Positions 1-5,405 of a DNA stretch of 5,904 bases are shown here, piece after piece. Each line of letters begins with the position of its first letter. The first letter of the stretch is position 1. The DNA is from CAZTWC01 sp964617105 [NCBI: uncultured Myxococcia bacterium] (GTDB taxonomy: Bacteria > CAZTWC01). The notes below the pieces were generated by a model that saw only the letters and a list, made by a program, of their open reading frames with translations, had not been told where the DNA came from and made no database searches. Made by a program: the position numbers and the translations under genes. The DNA lies in assembly GCA_964617105.1 (NCBI GenBank), contig CAZTWC010000241.1, forward strand, positions 1 to 5,904, read 5' to 3'.

Positions 1-600
1 GTTGCCGGCCCAATCATGAATAATTTCGGGCAATAACCGTAAAACTGGTTCAATCAGCCGAATAAACCTTTCCCTGAACAACACCAAAAAAATAATTCCC
101 AGCAAAACAGAGCCTACAAACAGGGCGGTACTATAGGCCAGGGTCTGAAATTTTACCGATAAAAAAGGCAAAGTGGTCTGGCCATGATCTCCAGTTAAAA
201 AATAGATAAGCAGGATCAACAGCAGAAAAAAGAGGTCAATAAAACGCTCCAGAAAAATAGAGGCCATCCCCTCTCCCATATCCACCTTTAGATCCCGGTT
301 CAAAAGCACCGGTCGGTACAACTCTCCCAGCCGTAGAGGCAGGGCGATAACCATAAACATGCCCACGGTATTTATTTTGAATAGATGATTATAGCTCAGT
401 TTGCTCCCCGATAACAGCAACCCCCATCTATAGGCCCGGATAAAAAGAATAACAAAATAGATAAACACCATCAATAACAGGTTGTAACTCTTTACGATTT
501 TTGAAAAATTATCCTTGATATCATCCAGGTTAACATCCATCAGAGCCAGATATAAAAGACCGATACTCAATATAACCAGCAAGAGGTATTTCCACTTCAT
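1..600 (-). CDS. UPF0104 / LPG-synthase-TM-like integral membrane protein (N-terminal part, runs off left edge)
   Basis: This frame is open from the ATG at 600 to the window edge and gives the first 200 residues; the C-terminus lies outside. It is a polytopic membrane protein, with hydrophobic segments at about residues 4-20, 41-63, 76-90, 120-136 and 155-175. Family-type signatures are visible: RAYRW (55-59), the stretch P88-L-R90-L-G92-E93-L-Y-R96, and E118-R119 followed by D122. These fit the UPF0104 / PF03706 family, which includes the transmembrane (flippase) half of lysylphosphatidylglycerol synthetase MprF and AglD-like proteins. A role in moving or modifying lipids at the inner membrane is inferred from the family, and the substrate is unknown. 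The start is supported by AGGTGA six to seven bases upstream. It follows the ExbD gene after only 22 bases, so co-transcription is likely. A full MprF with a C-terminal synthetase domain cannot be excluded because the end is missing. Confidence 0.85.
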   Translation of the reverse strand, partial: MKWKYLLLVILSIGLLYLALMDVNLDDIKDNFSKIVKSYNLLLMVFIYFVILFIRAYRWGLLLSGSKLSYNHLFKINTVGMFMVIALPLRLGELYRPVLLNRDLKVDMGEGMASIFLERFIDLFFLLLILLIYFLTGDHGQTTLPFLSVKFQTLAYSTALFVGSVLLGIIFLVLFRERFIRLIEPVLRLLPEIIHDWAGN

Positions 601-622
601 AAATTCACCTATTAAAACTACC

Positions 623-1033
623 TTACTCTTCGGCAGCAGTAGCGATGGCCAGCCGCTCTATACCTATATTTTTAGCCATATCCAATAAACCGACAATGAT
701 ACCGTGCTGAGCCTCTTCGTCCGCCTGAATTATAACAATTAAATCTATGTTTTCTTTAAATGCATTTTTTAATTTATCGGCCAAAGATTCCTGGGTATAT
801 TTTTCATTTTCAAAAAATAGTTGGCCGTATTGATCCACAGTAATGGTAAAGTCCACCGGTTGTTCCGATATGGCGCCGGCAGACGCCCGGGGAAGTTGTA
901 CCTGAATCCCCTGGTTGGTAACAAAAGTAGTGGTGATCAAAAAGAATATCAACAACAAAAACATAACGTCAATAAGGGAAGTTAACTCTATTTTGACATC
1001 TGTGTCCGATTTATGGTTTCGGCTGAAGTTCAT
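623..1033 (-). CDS. exbD/tolR: ExbD/TolR-family biopolymer transport protein
   Basis: This is a 136-residue protein of normal family length. It has a short cytoplasmic N-terminus (about 1-16), one membrane helix (about 17-38) and a periplasmic domain (39-136). The helix carries the family's essential proton-relay aspartate, D22, in the LTSLIDVMF context. GIQVQLPRA follows the helix, and the periplasmic domain has the usual pattern of IIQAD (101-105) and a GIERLAIAT end. In this family a dimer sits in the pore of the ExbB/TolQ pentamer and turns proton flow into work on the periplasmic side. Its start lies inside the upstream ExbB gene (23-base overlap) and has only a weak ribosome site, so translational coupling is likely. 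The UPF0104 gene follows after 22 bases. Sequence alone does not decide between ExbD and TolR, and no tolA, tolB, pal or tonB gene is visible. Confidence 0.93.
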   Translation of the reverse strand: MNFSRNHKSDTDVKIELTSLIDVMFLLLIFFLITTTFVTNQGIQVQLPRASAGAISEQPVDFTITVDQYGQLFFENEKYTQESLADKLKNAFKENIDLIVIIQADEEAQHGIIVGLLDMAKNIGIERLAIATAAEE

Positions 1034-1634
1034 GGCTGTCTTTTATCAATTCAATTAAACTAATCGCCTCCTCCTCCATTTTGAGGAGCAGACGGTGACA
1101 CTTAGACTGGAGGTATCGAAAAGCGATATAGGCAGGGATTGCCACTATCAAGCCGGCAGCGGTAGTAATCAACGCCTCCCAGATACCGTTGGCCAAAATA
1201 CGCGGGTCGCCCACCCCCTCAGTAGTGATCTTTTTAAACACCGAAATCATGCCGATTACAGTTCCCAGCAATCCTAGCAGTGGACTGATACTGGCAATGG
1301 TGCTCAGCATGCCCAGAAACCGCTCCAGACCGGCGCCCTCCTGGCGGCCCACCTCCTCTACCGTAATTTTAATATCATTTCGTTTTCTATTTATCGCTTT
1401 TATAGCGCTATAATAGACTCGGGCAATAGATGAAGGATTGTCCTGGCAGAGTACCAGGGCTTCTGATATCTTTCTTCCCTGAACTAACTGTTTTATTCGC
1501 TCAATAAATTGGGGCGGAACTATTTTGTAAATCTGCAAACTCCATAGCCTTTCCATAAAAATAGCCAGGGCTATTATAGAAAACAGAATGATGGGAATCA
1601 TCACCAACCCACCTTTAATTATCCAGTCCAGCAT
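1011..1634 (-). CDS. exbB/tolQ: MotA/TolQ/ExbB-family proton channel protein
   Basis: The 207-residue protein has three expected membrane segments: about 9-29, 107-133 and 152-175. Between the first two lies a long cytoplasmic loop. The family core is clear: ISPLLGLLGTVIGMI (116-130) holds T125, and GIWEALITTAAGLIVAIP (150-167) holds E153 and T158. By alignment these correspond to the channel residues T148, E176 and T181 of E. coli ExbB. The protein should form the inner-membrane pentamer that houses the ExbD/TolR product encoded directly downstream. The start has AAGGATT upstream with GGA eight bases from the ATG, and a second copy of the same AAGGATTG octamer lies 12 bases further up. The gene begins 45 bases after the lipoprotein stop with no terminator in between, so all three are probably one operon. 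ExbB and TolQ cannot be told apart here. Confidence 0.94.
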   Translation of the reverse strand: MLDWIIKGGLVMIPIILFSIIALAIFMERLWSLQIYKIVPPQFIERIKQLVQGRKISEALVLCQDNPSSIARVYYSAIKAINRKRNDIKITVEEVGRQEGAGLERFLGMLSTIASISPLLGLLGTVIGMISVFKKITTEGVGDPRILANGIWEALITTAAGLIVAIPAYIAFRYLQSKCHRLLLKMEEEAISLIELIKDSHELQPKP

Positions 1635-1639
1635 ATAAT

Positions 1640-1659
1640 CAATCCTTTATACAATCCTT
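1640..1659. repeat. Short direct repeat doubling the ribosome-binding sequence of the ExbB gene
   Basis: The octamer CAATCCTT (AAGGATTG on the coding strand) occurs at 1640-1647 and again at 1652-1659, a 12-base period. The copy nearer the ATG is correctly spaced to act as the Shine-Dalgarno; the other is too far away. This may be chance in an A+T-rich gap. Confidence 0.35.
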
Positions 1660-1679
1660 ATGTTAGGTATAGGTATTAT

Positions 1680-2174
1680 CTATTGGCAGGCTTCTTGCAG
1701 ATTGTTTATCCCATCGCTATCCTGGTCAAAATCACTATTGGCCTGGTTGCGGGTAAAAGAATAGAGAGTTCTGAATCCTGCCTGTAATCCCGGTTGTAAA
1801 TCCTCTTTCACATATTCGGTCAAAATCAACCTGGTTTTATCTTTATTACCATTTTCCTGAAAATAGGTCAATTTAAGTCGGTATTTGTTGGCGCATGGGA
1901 TCCGACAAATTCCATTCAGCGGCTGGTTAAGGGCTAAAGCCTCCAGGGCACAGACTGAATCCCCATGCTCGTTTTTCACCTCACCCTCAATTTTTACTCT
2001 ATCTGGCAAAGGGGTATTTTGCGGGCAAGTCAAACCAGGGTTGAGAAAGGAGAAGGCACAGTATTCTCCGGAAGTGGCACCGTCATCCTGGCCACATCCT
2101 GATAATAATAATAAAGCTACAATTACCCCGGGAAGAAACAGTTTCCCCCCGGTTAAAAATTCCTGGCGTGTCAA
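1680..2174 (-). CDS. Putative cysteine-rich lipoprotein with C-terminal DxDxDG motif, function unknown
   Basis: I do not recognise this family. The TTG at 2174 is chosen as start because a perfect GGAGG lies six bases upstream (2181-2185), and it yields a compact signal peptide. An in-frame ATG at 2204 has no ribosome site and would add ten unlikely residues. From the TTG the protein has 164 residues. The signal peptide has charged residues (R3, K11), a hydrophobic core at about 12-24 and lipobox LSGC with the lipidated C27. Glycine follows the cysteine, which under the E. coli +2 rule does not signal inner-membrane retention. The mature part has six further cysteines (39, 50, 75, 90, 94, 163), possibly disulfide-paired. 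It ends with DFDQDSDGINNLQE, a calcium-loop-like D-x-D-x-D-G-x-x-N-x-x-E motif as in thrombospondin type 3 repeats. It precedes the ExbB gene by 45 bases in the same direction, suggesting an envelope partner of the proton motor; this is inference. Confidence 0.8.
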   Translation of the reverse strand: MTRQEFLTGGKLFLPGVIVALLLLSGCGQDDGATSGEYCAFSFLNPGLTCPQNTPLPDRVKIEGEVKNEHGDSVCALEALALNQPLNGICRIPCANKYRLKLTYFQENGNKDKTRLILTEYVKEDLQPGLQAGFRTLYSFTRNQANSDFDQDSDGINNLQEACQ

Positions 2175-2180
2175 GTTTTC

Positions 2181-2185
2181 CCTCC
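2181..2185 (-). promoter_or_regulatory. Shine-Dalgarno that decides the TTG start of the lipoprotein gene
   Basis: GGAGG on the minus strand, followed by GAAAAC (6 bases) and TTG at 2174-2172. No comparable site stands before the upstream in-frame ATG at 2204, so the TTG is the supported start. Confidence 0.75.
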
Positions 2186-2207
2186 AATAAATGGGCGTAC
2201 CCATAGA

Positions 2208-2216
2208 AATATACCA
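2208..2216 (-). promoter_or_regulatory. Possible extended -10 promoter element for the leftward lipoprotein-exbB-exbD operon
   Basis: The minus strand reads TGGTATATT, which fits an extended -10 (TG-N-TATATT). A -35 at 17-base spacing would be TTTTTA (2236-2231), a weak match, so the call rests on the extended -10. A TATAGT at 2232-2227 is an alternative, also without a good -35. Transcription from here would leave a leader of about 30 bases before the TTG start. The inverted repeat TACCA-N6-TGGTA (2212-2227) overlaps the site and might bind a regulator. Confidence 0.3.
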
Positions 2217-2251
2217 GTTTTTTGGTACTATAAAAAGGATTTTTGAAATTC

Positions 2252-2276
2252 ACTTGCCATAATTGTTGTAGCAAGT
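2252..2276. repeat. Inverted repeat ACTTGC-N13-GCAAGT over the hydrolase promoter
   Basis: Perfect 6-bp arms lie at 2252-2257 and 2271-2276. The left arm covers most of the -35 and the right arm abuts the -10 of the rightward promoter. The arm centres are 19 bases apart, roughly two helical turns, which would suit a dimeric repressor. No specific regulator can be named. Confidence 0.4.
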
Positions 2277-2282
2277 TAATAT
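2254..2282 (+). promoter_or_regulatory. Sigma70-type promoter for the alpha/beta hydrolase gene
   Basis: TTGCCA at 2254-2259 matches the -35 consensus at five of six bases. After a 17-base spacer comes TAATAT at 2277-2282, a four-of-six match to the -10. Transcription would start near 2289, giving a leader of about 36 bases before the ATG at 2325. The ribosome site AAGGAG (2313-2318) lies six bases before that ATG. Confidence 0.6.
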
Positions 2283-2324
2283 TTTTTTTAAAAACGCCTA
2301 TACACATACACCAAGGAGCAGAAT

Positions 2325-3173
2325 ATGCAATTATCCAAGAACAATTTTTGTTCCCCCGATGGACTGAATCTCCGTTACCATATCTATAAAAATGAGCAGG
2401 GAGATAAAAAAATTAAAGCCTGCCTGGCAGTGGTGCACGGTTACGGAGAGCACGGCGGACGCTACCAATTTTTGGCGGATTATTTCCTCCCCCGGGGCTA
2501 TCAAATTTTTACCTTTGACTTAAGAGGACACGGTGAATCAGCCGGGAAACGAGGCCATATCCTCAGTTTTTCTCAATATTTAGAGGACGTTAAATTCTTC
2601 TTGGAACTGGTTCGAGATCAAATTGGCCCAGAAACTCCCCTGATTTTACTGGGACACTCGCTAGGCGGATTAATCGTTTTGCGCTACTGCCAAAAATACG
2701 ATACTTCTAAATTGAAAGGGCTTATTTGTTCATCACCCTTTATAGGGCTCTCCATGAAAGTACCGGCTTATAAGGTGATTTTAGGTAATCTGATGTCCAA
2801 AATTCTTCCGGGACTGACCATGCCTGCAGGTGTACCCTCGAAATATTTATCCCACGATCCAGAGGTGGTTAAAGCCTACGACTCCGATCCTCTGGTAGTG
2901 AAAATCGCCACTGCCCGCTGGTTTACCGAAACCGTGACCAATCAACAACTGGCAATAGAAGAAGCGGGAAAAATCGGGCTACCAGTGTTGGTAATGCAGG
3001 CAGGAGCCGACCGGGTGGTGGACAAAGAGGATTCCAGGCGGACTTTTGAACAGATCGGGTCTAAGAATAAAAAGTGGCAGGAATTCGACAATTTTTTCCA
3101 CGAAATATTTAACGAAACCGGCAAGGAGCAGGTATTTGAGTTGATGGAAAAATGGCTGGAAGAACAGATCTAA
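2325..3173 (+). CDS. Alpha/beta hydrolase, monoacylglycerol lipase / lysophospholipase-like
   Basis: The 282-residue protein is of normal length for the Hydrolase_4 (serine aminopeptidase S33, PF12146) family and has no signal peptide, so it is probably cytoplasmic. VVHGYGEHGGRY (36-47) forms the oxyanion-hole strand and loop, and FDLRGHGES (64-72) is the next conserved turn. The nucleophile elbow is GHSLG (110-114) with S112. The likely acid is D229 in QAGADRVVD, and the likely catalytic histidine is H259 in FFHEIFNE. The region at about 138-200 should be the lid. By family it hydrolyses monoacylglycerols, lysophospholipids or related esters; the actual substrate is not shown. It is the only rightward gene here, with its own promoter and AAGGAG site, and is divergent from the lipoprotein operon. 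Its stop overlaps the stop of trmB by four bases tail to tail. Confidence 0.9.
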   Translation: MQLSKNNFCSPDGLNLRYHIYKNEQGDKKIKACLAVVHGYGEHGGRYQFLADYFLPRGYQIFTFDLRGHGESAGKRGHILSFSQYLEDVKFFLELVRDQIGPETPLILLGHSLGGLIVLRYCQKYDTSKLKGLICSSPFIGLSMKVPAYKVILGNLMSKILPGLTMPAGVPSKYLSHDPEVVKAYDSDPLVVKIATARWFTETVTNQQLAIEEAGKIGLPVLVMQAGADRVVDKEDSRRTFEQIGSKNKKWQEFDNFFHEIFNETGKEQVFELMEKWLEEQI

Positions 3174-3775
3174 CTGGCTCTGCCAACTTTTTTTATCAAC
3201 ATCACCCGAAAGATATCTATTCCATCTAATTCCGACTTGCTCTCCCTCAGGCTGCTAGGCCAAAAGTGGTTACCGTTTTTATAAAAGCAAAAAAAACCGG
3301 CCGGGTTGTGCAGTTGAGGCTGGCTTTCCAACACCGCCATGATATCAATAATCAACTTAAAAACATCACTCTGGCAGAAGATGCGGCCACCCTTTAACAG
3401 ACACCGGATTGTGGAAGCGGCAAAATGGGTGTTTACCAACCGCCTTTTGTGGTGGTAACTCTTCCACCAGGGATCAGGAAAATTTATCACTATCCAGGCC
3501 ACCGATTCAACCAGGCAATTGTTAGCCACAATAGCAGTTGCATCTCCCTGGATAACCACTGCATTAGGCATCCGGCGCTTATCAAGTCTGCGGGCAGCGT
3601 GACCTGCATACTTTTCAGTCATCTCGATACCCACCACGTTAAGGCCTGGATTTCGTTGAGCCCAACCGATAAGGCTGTGACCGTGACCACACCCCACCTC
3701 CAAAACCAGAGGCGCCTGCCGCTGGAACAGGTAATTAATCGGCTTTTTTCCTAAATCTTCCTGCTTGAATAACAT
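3170..3775 (-). CDS. trmB: tRNA (guanine-N7-)-methyltransferase, TrmB family
   Basis: This enzyme transfers a methyl group from S-adenosylmethionine to N7 of G46 in the tRNA variable loop. From the ATG at 3775 it has 201 residues, shorter than E. coli TrmB (239). Its SAM site is LEVGCGHGHSL, with E26 and the glycine loop, then E51 (GIEM) and D78 (QGDAT). The family signature NFPDPWWK with D101 is followed by a KRR block at 110-112. D137 (SDVF) and a degenerate C-terminal SLRESK segment (175-180) align with the TxFExR signature, keeping S for T, E178, and K for R. The start is chosen for GGTGG ten bases upstream. In-frame ATG 3817 and TTG 3820 have no ribosome site and would overlap the preceding gene by about 20 bases, so a coupled start there is possible. 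It is the last gene of the leftward block and converges on the hydrolase gene. Confidence 0.9.
   Translation of the reverse strand: MLFKQEDLGKKPINYLFQRQAPLVLEVGCGHGHSLIGWAQRNPGLNVVGIEMTEKYAGHAARRLDKRRMPNAVVIQGDATAIVANNCLVESVAWIVINFPDPWWKSYHHKRRLVNTHFAASTIRCLLKGGRIFCQSDVFKLIIDIMAVLESQPQLHNPAGFFCFYKNGNHFWPSSLRESKSELDGIDIFRVMLIKKVGRAS
3175..3194 (+). terminator. Weak terminator-like hairpin after the hydrolase gene
   Basis: TGGC (3175-3178), loop TCT, GCCA (3182-3185), then seven T at 3188-3194. It begins two bases after the hydrolase stop, on the sense strand for that gene. The stem is only 4 bp, so it would be a weak terminator. It lies inside the 3' end of trmB on the opposite strand. Confidence 0.35.
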
Positions 3776-3797
3776 AACTTGAACACCACCAATAACT

Positions 3798-5405
3798 CTA
3801 ATGATCGATCCTAACATCAATAAGTTTCAAATGTTTGTTTAAATTTATCAATTTTACCAGAGAATCGATTTTACCCCTTTTACTCACAAAACGGCATATT
3901 AACCACATCTCCCTGCTAACCACAACCTCCACATCTTCAAGCAGCATCTCCGCTCCTAAAAGCAACTCCTTTTTCTCATCTTCCAATTGATTGATGATGG
4001 CCACCTCTCCTCTCAAGGTTATTCTATCGGAAAACATCACCCGGCCCCTGACTGTTAGTTTATCCAGGTTAACCAAAGATGGCGCTTCTGTAACCCGAAG
4101 GTTATATTCCTCTAACGAGGCGAAAAAAACCGGGTCCAGATCCACATCAGGTATCACCTCCGGTTTTTCACGAGCCGGATTTAAAACTATTTTTTCCTTC
4201 AATACTCCTGATAACACCGTATAATCACTCTGGTTCAGCAGCAAATCGGAGTTGTATTTAACCGGATAAAAACGGGTCCTGGGCACATCTATGATAGCGC
4301 TCTCCTCAAACTGCCTGATGGCGGTAGCCATAGCGGTTTCCAGTTGAACACACTCCCTGACCGCCAAATCTTTATCTTCGTTGCCGTTTATATCTGAAAC
4401 TACCCCCTCAACTTTTTTAATATTGGCGATTAAAGGTAAATCGGCGGGATTCAACCCGTTTTTTTCCAACTTGACCAGGTCCAGCCAAAGACTATTGGTA
4501 TTGAAGTAACGATATTTCTCCGTATCAGCGTATTCCCTCTCACGCCCTTTTTCCAGCAACGGTTTTTCCAGCAACTCCAGCCTGCCGGTAGCCTGGTTTA
4601 GAATAAACGATCCCCCCTTGACATCTTTTGGTGTCCGCCGGGTGGTCTCAGAACAATAGGCCAGGTCGGCATGGGCAAAGTAACCCAATATAGCAGGCTC
4701 TACCGTAGCACCAAGATTATCGCCGTTGGAAACAAACAAATATTGATAACCATTTTTCAACAACCTAGGTAGAAGATCACCTAAAGCGTTGTAGATATCG
4801 CCATGACCGGGCGGGTACCAGTTTAACTCTTGCTCAACAAAATCAAGAGGCAAATTGGTACTGACATCAAGGCGGGGAAACATATTTTGGATAAAATCCT
4901 GGTCCAAATAATCCCCATCTGGCCCCGGTTTTCCCCTCAAGGAAATACCATATTTTTTCAGATAGTTGATTGATTCCAGGTGAGTACTATAACTACTCAT
5001 AAAAATCAGTGGTATCTGAACACCAAATTCCTGGTTTAGTTGTTCCACTTGCCGGGCCATTAAGTCGAAAAAATTCAACTCACCTTTAATCGGTATCAGG
5101 TTTTTAGCAAACCTGCACCCCATGGAGGTTCCCAATCCACCGTTCAACTTGACAATAACCAATTGGGATAGATGTTTTATCCCCTTTTGCCTATACTGGG
5201 TATATTTGGGCTCAGTCAGAAGATTTTCCAGAGAAATTACCCGGTTGGGGGGCGGCGGCTTTACTTGTTCCCACGGAATAGCCAAATCCCGATTCTGTTT
5301 ATATTTTTCAAACAGGGTAAAAAATTGCCGGATAATACTCTCATCCATTTTTTTCCCGGGGATAATCTCTTTTTCCGATAATATTTTTAACAATTGTTGG
5401 TTCAT
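3798..5405 (-). CDS. UTP-glucose-1-phosphate uridylyltransferase, eukaryotic UGP2-type (UDPGP family)
   Basis: The enzyme makes UDP-glucose from UTP and glucose-1-phosphate. The ATG at 5405 gives 535 residues and overlaps the previous stop as ATGA; an in-frame GTG at 5435 lacks a ribosome site. An AAGGAGG stands 14 bases before the ATG, and GGGG closer. Motifs resemble eukaryotic UGP2, not bacterial GalU. KLNGGLGTSMGC (86-97) is the nucleotide loop, with K101 following. WYPPGHGDIYNAL (196-208) and VSNGDNLGA (225-233) follow. DVKGGSF (261-267), FNTNSLW (301-307), LETAM (355-359) and RFYPVKYNSDLL (378-389) with K383 complete the active site. The last 100 residues or so should form the left-handed beta-helix domain. 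The usual GPKS after the loop is changed to FAKN, keeping the lysine. UDP-glucose could feed envelope glycans. A related UDP-sugar pyrophosphorylase with other sugar specificity is possible. Confidence 0.9.
   Translation of the reverse strand: MNQQLLKILSEKEIIPGKKMDESIIRQFFTLFEKYKQNRDLAIPWEQVKPPPPNRVISLENLLTEPKYTQYRQKGIKHLSQLVIVKLNGGLGTSMGCRFAKNLIPIKGELNFFDLMARQVEQLNQEFGVQIPLIFMSSYSTHLESINYLKKYGISLRGKPGPDGDYLDQDFIQNMFPRLDVSTNLPLDFVEQELNWYPPGHGDIYNALGDLLPRLLKNGYQYLFVSNGDNLGATVEPAILGYFAHADLAYCSETTRRTPKDVKGGSFILNQATGRLELLEKPLLEKGREREYADTEKYRYFNTNSLWLDLVKLEKNGLNPADLPLIANIKKVEGVVSDINGNEDKDLAVRECVQLETAMATAIRQFEESAIIDVPRTRFYPVKYNSDLLLNQSDYTVLSGVLKEKIVLNPAREKPEVIPDVDLDPVFFASLEEYNLRVTEAPSLVNLDKLTVRGRVMFSDRITLRGEVAIINQLEDEKKELLLGAEMLLEDVEVVVSREMWLICRFVSKRGKIDSLVKLINLNKHLKLIDVRIDH

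Noticed and set aside
1095-1413. Two rightward open frames (60 and 74 codons) inside the ExbB gene
   Set aside because: They are antisense to a strongly conserved ExbB/TolQ coding region, have no recognisable motif and overlap each other in different frames.
1885-2190. A 101-codon rightward open frame opposite the lipoprotein gene
   Set aside because: The opposite frame has a good ribosome site, signal peptide and lipobox; this one has no start signal and low-complexity, basic composition.
2083-2307. A 74-codon leftward open frame across the divergent promoter region and the lipoprotein start
   Set aside because: It overlaps the lipoprotein signal peptide in another frame, covers the intergenic region with its promoter elements, and has no conserved feature.
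2942-3124. A 60-codon leftward open frame within the hydrolase gene
   Set aside because: It is antisense to the hydrolase region that carries the catalytic acid and ends just before the histidine; no independent support.
3425-3754. A 109-codon rightward open frame opposite trmB
   Set aside because: It mirrors the conserved SAM-binding and PDPW region of TrmB and has no motif of its own.
3991-4224. A 77-codon rightward open frame opposite the C-terminal part of the pyrophosphorylase
   Set aside because: It is antisense to a region collinear with the UGP2 C-terminal domain and has no independent signal.
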